From the NCBI GenBank assembly GCA_001936135.1, contig CP012821.1:372001-436000 (forward strand): a stretch of DNA of 64,000 bases. Reading direction: 5' to 3'. Below the pieces are notes generated by a model. The model was not told the DNA's origin and ran no database searches. It saw nothing but the letters and a program-made list of their open reading frames with translations. Positions 50,641 to 61,766 of the stretch are shown here, piece after piece; position 1 is the stretch's first letter, and the number at the start of each line of letters is the position of its first letter. Origin of the DNA: Saccharomycopsis fibuligera x Saccharomycopsis cf. fibuligera (lineage: Eukaryota; Ascomycota; Saccharomycetes; Ascoideales; Saccharomycopsidaceae). The translations under genes and the position numbers were made by a program.

Positions 50641-51739
50641 CTCCCAGAAACATTATCGGATAGTGCAATGGTTCGGCATATATTCCTCTGATATTGAGCA
50701 GTAATTATATTTCTCTAAGCGATTAATTGACTTCAGCGCTTAATGATCCAAAATATTTTTGTCCGATGACCTAGCTGTTTTGGCGTTATTTTTTCGGAAT
50801 TTTAACAAAAATAGTATTTAGGTTTGCTACGCGACACGCGGGTAATCCTTGATGTAAAACTCTGCGCATAAACGCAACTATCAAAACAAAAAAAGAAAAA
50901 GAAAAAGAAATAAATAACAAGAAACAACAAAATAATCAGCTGATTGCCGACAACAAACTCAAATAAAGAAGAGAATGCATTCTACTGCCCTCCAATGCAA
51001 AACCTGCACTATGGCTGCATGGGCATCGACTGATTTTCCCGAGTACGTCCATTGCCGTCCAGTGAGCGCTGCAGAGCCCAGTGAGCAGCCATGAAGCTTT
51101 TGTTGGATAATCCGCTAGTTGGTTGGTTGGCTCGTTAATGAGCTCTTGAGTTATTGCTGGGAGACTGAAGATTGGCATATTGGTTCTCTATTTACCTTTG
51201 TCTTAGTATTATATTTAGACCAGATATTGTTTGCTAAGCAGTGCGTTTACATCCAACAGACTTCGACCGATCACCGGTTATCGAGCCATCCATCCTTATA
51301 TACTTTTCTAGCCGCTTGCTGTCAAGATAACCAGGTTTCTGGCACCCCAATACAGCAACAACAAGACACACTATATTATTGTCAATATCATATTTACAAG
51401 TTACAGCGCCGTTAACTAAGAGGTATCAAGACAATCATCACCTTCATTACATCACGAAGCGTGTCATTAATTATCTTTTTAGTTTCCTTAGCTTGGGCTG
51501 CAGTGCTATTCATTTGAGTATCTATTTTAAGCGCCATCCAAGATTTATCACTGACGGCATCGGCAATTTTCTGGGCCCTAAAGCAAGCCTCAGCACACTT
51601 TGATACATCGTATAAGACAACAGAGCCGTTCATCGTGTCCCTGATTCGAATCTCATTTTAAGTGGGGGGTTTTACTTTTACTTCAATTTTTTGATCTATA
51701 AAGTTACAGAAAAAAAAGACACACACATCACCATCCAAG
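50641..51739. other. intergenic, divergent STN1 / PDC2 promoters
   Basis: This contains one small candidate gene (51412-51633, minus) and an otherwise unremarkable promoter region with an A/G-rich stretch near 50889-50910. Confidence 0.5.
51412..51633 (-). CDS. small hypothetical protein, 73 residues
   Basis: This ATG-started frame is divergent from PDC2, with 106 bp between the two starts. The predicted product is largely helical without low complexity (SKCAEACFRAQKIADAVSDK, AQAKETKKIINDTLRDVMK) and ends in a short hydrophobic tail (MIVLIPLS). The balanced composition is unlike the F/L- or K-rich spurious frames nearby, which is the only positive evidence. I do not recognise a family. It could be a true short gene, or a chance frame within the PDC2 promoter. 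Confidence 0.35.
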   Translation of the reverse strand: MNGSVVLYDVSKCAEACFRAQKIADAVSDKSWMALKIDTQMNSTAAQAKETKKIINDTLRDVMKVMIVLIPLS

Positions 51740-54071
51740 ATGAGCATGGGAAATATGCAAAAAATGGGCTATACTATCAAGCAAAAGATTGATATTTGCT
51801 TGATGGCGGAAGCCAATCCCGAGATGACCCAAGCGGATTTGGCAAATTGGGCCAAAAAGAAGTATCACACAATCAAACCGCCATCTCAAACAACTATTTC
51901 CAGAATTTTATCCAAGAAGAATGAACTTATCGCATTAAAAGAACATGAATTCAGACTTATACGAAGAAGAAAACCATCCAATGTTTTGCTTCGCGAAATT
52001 CTAAGTGAGTGGATTTGTCAGTCAGTATGGGATGATATACCTATAAATACCTCTATAATTCAAAATTCCGCCACCACATTGTGGAAAATACTACCAGTTA
52101 ACTCAAAAGAAGGCAATGGTGAATTCAGTCACAAGTGGTGCAACCACTTTTTAAGCAAAATGAATGTTAATTTGAGCAGCTTAGAAAAAGAACTAGTCAA
52201 GCCAAATAAAATTTGGCGGTTGTCGCATGAAAGAATTCAATTGAAAGCATTTTTAAGTCAATTCAACTTGAAGGATGTTTTTGTACTAGATGAGTTTTTC
52301 TTATATTACAAGCTCCCACTAGACAAAAAATTTATCGATGATGATCTTTCGTTGGGCGCTAACCAAATTTTCCAAAATAGAAATGGAGTTACGGTACTAC
52401 TTACCACTAATGCTGATGGCTCAGAAAAATTAGAACCACTTCTTGTGGGTCATTATGATAACATGGCCTGTTTTGAAGGCAAGCCACCGACAAAGATTGC
52501 TAGCAAATATGAAGTGAGCTATAAAAGTAACAAAGTTGCATGGTTGACTTCTATGATGTTTGCTGATTGGCTATCTACCTTAGATAAACGACTCTCATTG
52601 GCAAATAGGCACATTGTGCTTTGCTTGGACGACGCGGCGAGCCATAGGGTGGTGAATATCAAGTTAGATTTCATTAGGTTGGTTTTTATTCAAAATGATA
52701 ATGCTCATGGTACCAATAGCAACAATAATAATAACCGCTTTTCAGGTAGTGCATTAAACTCCAACAGACAGAAAGTTTTGCCAATGAATTTGGGAATCTT
52801 TAGAGAATTTAAAGTATTGTACAGATTACAGCAATATTTGCTTTCGTTAAGCTTGCAACTTAAATTGGGTAATCAGGCTATTTTGAACATTGACCAATAT
52901 TCAGTGTCGTTGATTGATGTTATGATCATGGTGAAGAATGCATGGTCTAATGTTTCGGTTGAGGTTATTCGTAATGCTTGGATTAATGCGGATATTATTG
53001 ATATTAATGCTTATGCAGACCAGCAGTTCAACACTATCGATGACAAAAATTCCAATAACAATGTTAATAGTAATGAAGGGCAGAGGCCTAATTGGGGAAA
53101 CACCAATGTTCAGCCAGGAAGTCCTAATGCCATCAAAGATGCCACCATGAAGAACAACGCTAATATCAACGCCCACGCCAACGCCAACGCGAATTCCAAT
53201 CATGCCAATTCAACTAGTCAAACAGCATCATTATCAGCCAATACTGCTACGGATTTCAAAAATTCCGAATTCAAGTTATTCCAAATGATCAAACAGTTCG
53301 TAGTGAATGAAAAATGGGATATTGATACTTTGACTAGCTTATTATTTGAAGAAAAATTTTTAAACTATCAAACACCAACCGAGATGGTGAATGCTTGCAT
53401 TGTTGAAGAATATGAGCCTAATGTAAACAACCAAGTTCCGAAAATTGCTACTGCTAATCCAAAATCCAGAGAACCAATACCACAAGTGGCTATTGGCAGT
53501 GGGATTGGTGCGAGCACAGGTGCAAATGCAAATGTAAATACCAGTACAAATGCAGATTCTGGCGTGGCTATTGCACCACCAAGGAACGAAAAAAATGACT
53601 TAATATTGGAAAATGCCAATCCACAAATCAAAACAGAAGATCAAGTGCAACTTCCAAGCCTTACCACTAACGACGCAAATCAACAACTTGACAGTATTAA
53701 GCAAGAATTTACTAATGCAGATGATGAAAATTCTCGATTTATTGTTGAGCAATATGATAATTACTTCGGAAACTATTTACCCAATGTTAATGATTTCAAG
53801 TTTAGTCTTCCAGTAAATGAGATGCTTGATTTTGGCGAAGGGTCGAATAATGACAAAAATAATCAAGAAATGACTGGTAATCTGTTTTTTGGTATTGAAC
53901 GAATGGGTCTTGAAAATAATAATAATGATACTAGTAACCACGGCAAAGCTGAAACTAACATTAATAATAACAACACTATCAACAATTTTTATGCGGATTT
54001 TAACATACCTGATCAAAGTTCACCTACCAATTTTTTCAATTTCGATGGAGGCTATCAAGGTAATCACGCTG

Positions 54072-54144
<73 letters not shown>

Positions 54145-55129
54145 TCAGCAAAAATCGCAGCAGGCCACTGAACCGCAACAATATTCGGATAATAGTCGAC
54201 TTCAATATAATCAGCACGTCAACAAGTATACTGCCAACTCACTTTATTCTGAACCTGTAAAAAAAGGTAATTTGTCAAGTATTGTTACTATTCCTGACAA
54301 TAGTCGGTCATTTGGAGTATTGTATAACAAAAAGCGGAAAGTATCAAGCATGGAGTCTTCCGATGGGCAAAACAACACGAACAATAATAGCAACAACAAT
54401 AATAATAACAGCTATAATAGCGGCAGTTACTACAGCGCCAGCAAACAAGATACTCCAGCGAGTTTATTCGGCTCGCCATTAGGCAATGCAGAAACTTTGA
54501 GTAAATCCGATCTGGTGAATTCGAATTCGCAACGCCAGTTCAGTTCAAGAAATAGCAGTGCGGTACCGTCGCCTAGTGCATACATGAACATGAGCGCTAT
54601 TGAGCAAACAATTAGCAATTTCACCAATCCGGGCACTAGTATTGGCACCAACCAGAATCCAAACATAAACTATAGCAACAGTAGTAATAACAACAATAAC
54701 AGCACCAGTATTAATGGTATGGTTAACACGTGGAGTAATGTTGGCAGAAACTATCTAACCAACTTAACTGCCAAAAAGAAGGCCACTTTGTTATCAGCAG
54801 TGATTCAAGCAGCAAATCTGGGAGAGTTTCAACTTTCAGAGACCTGTATTGATGAATTAAGGGGGCAGCTTATTGGACAAGTTGGGTTGATTAGGCAGGA
54901 AGAGAAAGAAAGAACGGAAATGAGTAATGCTAATAGTAATGTCAATAGTGCTGGCAATGCTAACAGCAATGATTTGAATACGCTTACTCAGTACTTGAGT
55001 GAAAGTTTGGACATTGGTGGCGATGGGAATAATAGCGGGGCAGGTACGAATAGTGCTAGTAATATCAATCAAACTCCTGGGAGTGACGGCGCTGGGGATA
55101 TCAATCGAGATATGAATTATTTGCAGTGA
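51740..55129 (+). CDS. PDC2: Pdc2-type transcription factor derived from a pogo-like transposase
   Basis: This 1129-residue homolog of S. cerevisiae Pdc2 / K. lactis Rag3 activates pyruvate decarboxylase and thiamine genes. The first 550 residues are a domesticated CENP-B/pogo transposase. They comprise a helix-turn-helix (YTIKQKIDICLMAEANPEMT, QTTISRILSKK), a second HTH, and a DDE-like domain with VFVLDEFFLYY near residue 183 and IVLCLDDAASHR near 293. Alignment by eye with Pdc2 is close through this part (NLLVRKILQEWISQSLW against NVLLREILSEWICQSVW). The C-terminal half is N/S/Q-rich activation-type sequence with a (CAA)23 run at 54074-54142. It ends in a short conserved-looking helix near TAKKKATLLSAVIQAANLGE. 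No terminal repeats flank the gene, so it is a host gene and not an active element. Confidence 0.93.
54074..54142 (+). repeat. pure CAA repeat, 23 units, in PDC2
   Basis: There are twenty-three uninterrupted CAA codons (polyglutamine). The absence of CAG interruptions suggests recent slippage and length polymorphism. Confidence 0.97.
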
Positions 55130-55228
55130 GTGCTGCTTTGCTTTTACTGTTGTTGAGATGCTTGTCTACGCGCAAAAACATTTCTCAGCTATGCCAATCT
55201 AGTCGTTTGTTTTCATGTTGATTCTGGT

Positions 55229-55260
<32 letters not shown>

Positions 55261-56336
55261 GTCTGTCGAGTTTACTATTTTCCATTTGTGACTTTTTTTG
55301 CTGATGGGCATTTGCTACAACGGTAGCATGGCTGTCAAGCTCAGTGATCGTGCGTGTACATATGGCTTATTATTACATAAATAAAATTATAATTATAGTT
55401 GAGTCCAAATCATGTATAGTATGAATTTGAAGTTCCAAGAAACATACAAAGCAAAAGTAGGACATAAGGTTGGGTTATAAAGTAGACCCACGTCACAATA
55501 GCTGTAGTTCTTTTTTTAAAAAAGTTTAACTGTCTATAGGTATCTGCGTCACTCGCAACAGAATACTGCACAACGAAACGCAACACAGTCCCAGCTTACG
55601 ATAATACCAATGGGTAAACTTAAGAAGAAAATACATAAAAACAATAACAAGAAGCAGCAGCACAAGGGCTGGCACCAGGGAGCTATAGGGCGGCGAGAAT
55701 GTCTATAGTATACTCCCACTACATCATTTAAATCCAAACTCAACGAAGTAGTGTCCAGCTGATGTACCAGTCGACAACAGTTACGGCTGTGAAAAAAAAA
55801 AAAAAAAAAATTTTTTTTTCTCTTTTCTTGGAAACGTCTATAGAAGAGGAAACGATACCTTTTGCCACACTCTATGAAATGGTTTGAGGTAGGGGCTGCC
55901 ATGGTGTGTATATACAGGGTACAACACTGCGATTAGACGAGGCTCTGTCATAGCGGCTTACGTGCTCCGAGAACGAGAACTGCGCCGCGACAGTGATGAA
56001 ACGTCAGTGACGAAACGGTCTCCAAGGAAATGGTCCGCCGCTTGGACTCTTGGGGAAACAGCCACCAAGTGGTCAACCGCAGTGCTCGAGTGTCCGTGGA
56101 AGTGTTACGTAGTTGCTGGAGGATTTAGTATATAGCCGTCGACTGATAGCTGAAGTGGGAGTGCTTGGGCTTAGACTGTACAGGAGCCCTGCTAGCGTTT
56201 ACTTGGATACTTGGACACTCAGACAGTCGAATACGTGGCTGCTTTTCCTTTTTTTTCTGTTACAATTAAAATATTAAAAGATTTAGAGACCAAGTAGTAT
56301 AATCAAGTATAATACAACACGACAGATTCGCCAGGC

Positions 56337-56367
<31 letters not shown>

Positions 56368-56599
56368 TTCCCTTTGGACACACACAGTCTGATACTCCAA
56401 CACAACAACAACCCGCACGCCTGCCAGAGAGTCGTTTCTGCTCATTCCCTCTCTTGACGGTATCTCCATTTCTTGGTTCTTGATTCTTTGATCTGGTCTT
56501 GAAGAACTGCTTCATCCATTGGCACTAACTACTGACGCCGCACTCACGAACGTCCTCTTGGTACACAGACAATATTCAATAAAATAACCCCGGGCCACT
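55130..56599. other. intergenic, PDC2 3' / chitin synthase promoter
   Basis: T28 lies at 55233-55260, mixed A and T runs near 55792-55818, a GC-richer stretch at about 55900-56170, and an (AC) dinucleotide repeat of 13 units at about 56341-56366. No gene is supported; the 1.5 kb suggests a complex chitin synthase promoter. Confidence 0.6.
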
Positions 56600-59500
56600 A
56601 TGAGCAACGGAGGCAACAACAACAACAACAGCAGCAGCGGTGCCCACAATACTTACTCGGGCCACTCTCACTTTTACGACGAAGACGATGACACCGGTCT
56701 TCCTCAGCTTCCTCAACAGGCTCTTCACCACAACCACAACCCAGCTGGACTTTCCTCGTCTGCCAACTCTGCCACTGCGGCGCAGCCAAACACCCACAAT
56801 GTGCCAAACTCCCGCTTGGGCCATTATGCTGCTCCCCCGGTGCCTGCTGCTGACACCAACACTACTGAAGCCGACTTCAGTTACCATAACGAACCTCAGG
56901 AGTTGTTTCAGCCTTCTCAAAGCACAGGATACTCCTATGATCCGTCATTCAGCTCAACGACTGGCCATTCGCAACAACATTTTCAGCAAGCCCAAGGTTC
57001 TTCTCAAGCTCAAAGTCAAAAACCTGGAAGAATTGCGCCTCAGTATACCCAGCAGTCTTCCAATTATGATCTTCCGGTAATCAGCCAAATAACTGGTCAA
57101 ACTACTGGTGGTGGCGGAATATACGGTAGTGCTGCCATTCCTACCGCTCCTCCTGCTGTTACAAACACTACACAATCATATCACCAGTCGTTGGATCCTG
57201 ATATTCAGCAAGCATCTCAGTATGCTGACAATATTGCTTTGCAGAATATCCCTCCAGCGGGATCCACTTCTGGCGGAGGTACGGCTGCCGCGGTCACTTC
57301 TCCCCAAGGACCTCGTCCTTTGCCACAAGAGCCTGTCTTCAATCAGAGCACTACTCAAAGCCAGAATCAAAACCTTGGATTTGATAATTTGGACGCTGTC
57401 CCGACAAGTTATTCTCACGCCAGTTCCATAAGTGATCCGTTTCGTCCTCAGAATCCATTCCAACAACAGGACCCCTTCGACAACGATAGTGCTTTGAACC
57501 ATGCGTTGCAAGTTAATGATGGCAGTAATTTGAACAACAACAATGCTTCGAGTTCAACCTCCAGATTGAATCTTCCTTCAGGAGCAACTGGCGGTGCCCT
57601 TGGTGGTGCAACATCGTCAGGGTACAGCCACAATTCACCATATGATAACATCAACACCAGCTATGAAACTCCATACGATAGTTTTAACAACGGCAGCAAC
57701 AACAACAACGGCCAGTCAACCAGCAATTTGGCAGACTTATTTTCTGATAATATCCCTATTGTGGGCGACTCATACAACGTTAACCCACTATCATCTTCAG
57801 TGGCACTTTACGACAACAAGATGAATCCCATCAGACTAGGCGTTCCAAGCAACAAGACCGGTGACTCTATTAGTAACTTGTTCTCTCAGGGGGTGTTCTT
57901 GTCTCAGAACATGGGACAGGGAATCGATCAAAATATGCAAAATCAAATTCAAGGTCAATTTGAGCAGAATCAGAATCAAAATCAAGCTCTGCTGGGTGGA
58001 TTGTATGATCCGCATTTTGCCAATGAGCAGTACCCGGGCCAAGCTAATGATCAACCGGGCCAACAACGGCCAAACTTCAATGGTAATGGCAATGGCAACG
58101 GCGATGAAGACGACGACGATGGTATCAACGAAGACGCATTATTCTTAGGCAATCTTGCTCTAGATTGTCCAATTCCAAACAAATTGGCTGCCAAGTATAA
58201 AATTGCCCAAGACCCAAGCAGACAAGCTGCTGAGTTTGTGCGGATGAAATACACCGCTGTTACATCAGAACCAGAACGTTTCCTCTTTGACAAGTTTACT
58301 CTAAGACAGCAATTATTCAAAATTCCCCGGACCCCTTGTGAAATGATGATTGTAGTAACAATGTACAATGAAGACGATATCTTGCTCGGCCGCACCTTGA
58401 AGGGGATTTTTGACAATTTAAAATACTTGTGCACTAAGGCAGACAAAGAATACTGGGGCCCCGATGGCTGGAAGAAAGTGGTTGTTGCTATTGTTAGTGA
58501 TGGTCGAACCAAAATCAACCCTAGAGCAAGAGCATTACTTGCAAATTTGGGAGTGTATCAAGAAGGTTTTGCACAAAGCAAAGTGTTGAAAAAAGACGTT
58601 ACGTGCCACTTGTACGAACATACAACATTGGCAAATATCACCTCCGTCACTGATAAGGTCAACCTCGAATACGATAACGTTATTCCAGTGCAGTTGATTT
58701 TTGCGCTCAAGGAGAAAAATCAAAAAAAGATTAATTCGCACAGATGGTGTTTCCAGGCGCTTGCTCCAGCACTACAACCGGACGTCATTGTGTTGTTTGA
58801 TGCCGGTACAGAGCCGACCAAAAAGTCCATTTACAAATTATGGCGCGAGTTCCATTTGCATCCAAACGTTGGGGGTGCATGTGGTGAGATTAAAGCAATG
58901 TTGGGGCCCAGGGGAAAATACTTGTACAATGGATTCTTTTCGGGCATGCTTGTAGCGGGCCAGAATTTTGAGTACAAAATGTCAAATATCTTGGATAAGC
59001 CGACAGAATCAATTTTTGGCTTTATTTCAGTATTACCGGGTGCATTCTCAGCATACCGTTTTGAGGCGTTGAAGAATGACGAAATTACGGGCCATGGGCC
59101 ACTAGAAGCATACTTTAAAGGCGAGACTTTGCATTTATCCGAGGAAAAGCATGACTTATTTGCTAACAATATGTACTTGGCAGAAGATAGAATTCTTTGT
59201 TTTGAAATAGTGACCAAGAAAAACTCAAACTGGGTGCTTAGATACATTAACACTGCGGCAGCAGCAACTGACGTTCCGGATCAATTACCAGAATTCATCT
59301 CGCAACGGCGCAGATGGTTGAATGGATCGTTTTTCGCTGCAATTTACTCAATTGTTCACTTTGGCAAAATCTACCGCTCGGCTCATTCTCTACCTAGGAA
59401 AATCTTTTTACAGTTAGAGTTCCTCTACAACACCGTCAACATTATCATTTCGTGGTTTTCTGTTGGCTCGTTCTTCCTAGTGTTCCGTATCTTAACTCTT

Positions 59501-60463
59501 GCACTAAGCGCAAAAAGCGACATCATGTACTTCAAGCCGGGAAAAGTCATAGCCATCATTCTACTTTGGCTTTACATTGCCTGCACAATGTCTGTATTCA
59601 TTTTTGCCTTTGGCAATAAACCCAAGGGGACCAAGAAGGCATACTGGGTAGTCACCCTCATCTACGCAGTAATGATGGGATACATGATATTCTGCGCTAT
59701 TTGGCTCTCCATCAAATCCATCAAGACCGTCATCAGTGACAGTAATGGAAACGTCAGTTTTTTGACTTTTGCGAAGAACAGCAACTTCCGTGACTTGGTT
59801 ATCTCAATGGGGTCAACATATGTGCTCTATATCGTGTCGAGCATAATGTACGGGCAGCCTTGGCACATGTTGACTTCGTTCATCCAGTATTTGTTGTTAT
59901 CTCCAGCATATATTAATATTTTAAACATCTACGCATTTTGCAACATCCATGATATTTCCTGGGGTACGAAAGGTGATGATGGCCTGAGTTCTGGCCTTAG
60001 TAGCGTCAAAAAAGCCGAGGATGGAAAAGGTTTAGTCTTGGATATCCCTACTACGGCAGAAGAAGTTGACGGGCTATTTGAGAAGGAAAGCCAATTAATC
60101 AACGTTATCCCGGGAACTGAAGCCGACGAACCGGAGCCTACCGATCCTGAGGAAATTGCTAGAAGAGCAAAGCAGCGCAAGAAGCAACTAGCGGAGGAAA
60201 AGGGCGATTACTATCAATTTGCCAGATCCATGGTGGTGCTTGTTTGGTGTATCACTAACGGGGTTTTGATTGCGTTAGTGATGAATATTGGTGGTGCGCC
60301 TAGTTCAAAAACTGTTAGTGATGATGATCCTAGTGGGGGCACGAATGCGACTACCTATTTGACCGTGATTTTATGGATTGTTGCAGTGCTTGCTGCAGTT
60401 AGATTTATTGGGTCAATGTCTTATTTGTTTTCGAGAATTTTAAATACTCGAAGACAGAAGTAG
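56600..60463 (+). CDS. Chitin synthase, class I/II family
   Basis: This 1287-residue membrane glycosyltransferase makes chitin from UDP-GlcNAc at the plasma membrane. The first 510 residues are Q/N/S/P-rich and cytosolic, longer than in usual class I/II enzymes. The catalytic block starts at LDCPIPNKLAAKYKI, and CEMMIVVTMYNEDDILLGRT follows. Signature motifs are complete: VLFDAGTEP (near residue 733), AEDRILCFEI (near 860) and QRRRWLNGSFFAAIYS (near 903). At least six membrane spans follow (IIISWFSVGSFFLVF, IAIILLWLYIACTMSVFIFA and others), ending with a hydrophobic C-terminal pair. The arrangement separates it from class IV (Chs3). I cannot say whether it corresponds to Candida CHS1, CHS2 or CHS8, so no symbol is given. 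The ATG at 56600 follows a long, pyrimidine-rich leader. Confidence 0.96.
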   Translation: MSNGGNNNNNSSSGAHNTYSGHSHFYDEDDDTGLPQLPQQALHHNHNPAGLSSSANSATAAQPNTHNVPNSRLGHYAAPPVPAADTNTTEADFSYHNEPQELFQPSQSTGYSYDPSFSSTTGHSQQHFQQAQGSSQAQSQKPGRIAPQYTQQSSNYDLPVISQITGQTTGGGGIYGSAAIPTAPPAVTNTTQSYHQSLDPDIQQASQYADNIALQNIPPAGSTSGGGTAAAVTSPQGPRPLPQEPVFNQSTTQSQNQNLGFDNLDAVPTSYSHASSISDPFRPQNPFQQQDPFDNDSALNHALQVNDGSNLNNNNASSSTSRLNLPSGATGGALGGATSSGYSHNSPYDNINTSYETPYDSFNNGSNNNNGQSTSNLADLFSDNIPIVGDSYNVNPLSSSVALYDNKMNPIRLGVPSNKTGDSISNLFSQGVFLSQNMGQGIDQNMQNQIQGQFEQNQNQNQALLGGLYDPHFANEQYPGQANDQPGQQRPNFNGNGNGNGDEDDDDGINEDALFLGNLALDCPIPNKLAAKYKIAQDPSRQAAEFVRMKYTAVTSEPERFLFDKFTLRQQLFKIPRTPCEMMIVVTMYNEDDILLGRTLKGIFDNLKYLCTKADKEYWGPDGWKKVVVAIVSDGRTKINPRARALLANLGVYQEGFAQSKVLKKDVTCHLYEHTTLANITSVTDKVNLEYDNVIPVQLIFALKEKNQKKINSHRWCFQALAPALQPDVIVLFDAGTEPTKKSIYKLWREFHLHPNVGGACGEIKAMLGPRGKYLYNGFFSGMLVAGQNFEYKMSNILDKPTESIFGFISVLPGAFSAYRFEALKNDEITGHGPLEAYFKGETLHLSEEKHDLFANNMYLAEDRILCFEIVTKKNSNWVLRYINTAAAATDVPDQLPEFISQRRRWLNGSFFAAIYSIVHFGKIYRSAHSLPRKIFLQLEFLYNTVNIIISWFSVGSFFLVFRILTLALSAKSDIMYFKPGKVIAIILLWLYIACTMSVFIFAFGNKPKGTKKAYWVVTLIYAVMMGYMIFCAIWLSIKSIKTVISDSNGNVSFLTFAKNSNFRDLVISMGSTYVLYIVSSIMYGQPWHMLTSFIQYLLLSPAYINILNIYAFCNIHDISWGTKGDDGLSSGLSSVKKAEDGKGLVLDIPTTAEEVDGLFEKESQLINVIPGTEADEPEPTDPEEIARRAKQRKKQLAEEKGDYYQFARSMVVLVWCITNGVLIALVMNIGGAPSSKTVSDDDPSGGTNATTYLTVILWIVAVLAAVRFIGSMSYLFSRILNTRRQK

Positions 60464-61064
60464 GCGTGGTTTTTTAGTATATTTTGCTAATTTTCTTGAT
60501 TTTTGTAAATACTTTGTATTCTTGAACTTTTTGTTTGTTTCATTTCATGTTCGCTGATGTTGAGTTTTTGCTTCATTGTTTTGCTGCTGTTATTGTTTTT
60601 GTTTTTATCGTTACTGTTGCATTGACCATTTTATATATCCAGCTATTTGGTTTTTCTTACATTTACTTAGCATTCAACTTTGTTTTATTTTGTTTTGATT
60701 TCCTATTCATCATTAACCTTTTCCCGTTTAACGCTCATTATTATTACACTGTATTAGACAAAACAAACTCATCAATGACTTCTTTTCTAGTAATCCGCGG
60801 CAGATTGTCGAACGTCATGCATGTTGGGTGGTATGAAAGCACTAATCGCTGACATAATCACTGATGCACGCGCTTTTCCTTTTTTCGTATTTTTGTTTTT
60901 TCCTTCTCTGAGATTTGTCTCTCTGCTCGAGTGCCAATTGATAACAGGAAACCAGTCTTCAATTTATTTGATTGACACATTCGAAAGCAAGACATTATCT
61001 CGACAACCTCTTTGTTCAATACTAAAGCACACTTCAAAACCTTATTCTATTACCTTACTCGAGA
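60464..61064. other. intergenic, chitin synthase 3' / SAP30 promoter
   Basis: This is T-rich DNA; no gene or notable element is seen. Confidence 0.55.
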
Positions 61065-61766
61065 ATGGCACCAAGAAACTCACATAGAGACACCAGTGCT
61101 GCTGGCGATTCTGACAACGCAAGGTCATCTCACCACCCATCGTCAGCAACATCAACAAACGCATCTCACACGACGTCCAATAGCAGCACATCTAACAGTA
61201 CAAGCACAAGCACCACTACGACAACAGCAACATCAACGACGTCTCGTTCGCTGAACAAGACCAAGCAACAACAGTTAAAACAAGCACAAGAAGAATTTCT
61301 CGCAAGACACATCAACTCCAATGGCCCGCAGGATCAAGATCCTATTGACCCATTAGATTTCGAAACTTTGCCAGTGAGCGTGTTGAATAAATACAAAAAG
61401 AAGTTTGGTCTTGATGTTCCCGATGCGATGACTGAATATGGACAAATGTTGGGATTTGATGGCGTTGGCAGTAAGTCATGGACGTCACGGAGCAATGCTC
61501 ATGCTCAGACATCGCAACTAGGCGCAGCTAGCAGTCATACTAACAGTAGCGGGCAAAATGGGCGCCAGCAGTTACAAGGGCATCAGAACGGAGTGAATAG
61601 TAATCAGCAACAACAGAAGCAGTACCAGCATAGAGTAACGAAGCCTCAATTGGCAGCAGCTGCGAAGAAACATTTTTTGAGCCATAATGTGAAAGAGACG
61701 GATGCTATTGCTAACTTCATCTACACGATTAATAATGAGGGCAAGACATTCAAGCTCAAGTTTTAG
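61065..61766 (+). CDS. SAP30: Sin3-Rpd3 histone deacetylase subunit Sap30
   Basis: This 233-residue subunit of the Rpd3L complex bridges Sin3 and the deacetylase in the nucleus. The N-terminal 65 residues are S/T/N-rich and disordered. The Sap30 core is clear in two parts: FETLPVSVLNKYKKKFGLDV with PDAMTEYGQMLG, and the C-terminal Sin3-binding segment AAAKKHFLSHNVKETDAIAN, FIYTINNEGKTFKLKF. Both align with yeast Sap30 (YKDHFQLDVPDNLTL; VRRHFDEHSIKETDCIPQFI). A Q/N-rich linker separates them. In yeast the zinc-finger part of metazoan SAP30 is absent, and it is absent here. The ATG at 61065 is the first in frame. UBP3 follows on the same strand. Confidence 0.93.
   Translation: MAPRNSHRDTSAAGDSDNARSSHHPSSATSTNASHTTSNSSTSNSTSTSTTTTTATSTTSRSLNKTKQQQLKQAQEEFLARHINSNGPQDQDPIDPLDFETLPVSVLNKYKKKFGLDVPDAMTEYGQMLGFDGVGSKSWTSRSNAHAQTSQLGAASSHTNSSGQNGRQQLQGHQNGVNSNQQQQKQYQHRVTKPQLAAAAKKHFLSHNVKETDAIANFIYTINNEGKTFKLKF

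Noticed and set aside
51640-51660. B-box-like GATTCGAATC upstream of PDC2
   Set aside because: No acceptor stem, anticodon arm or A box around it; not a tRNA gene.
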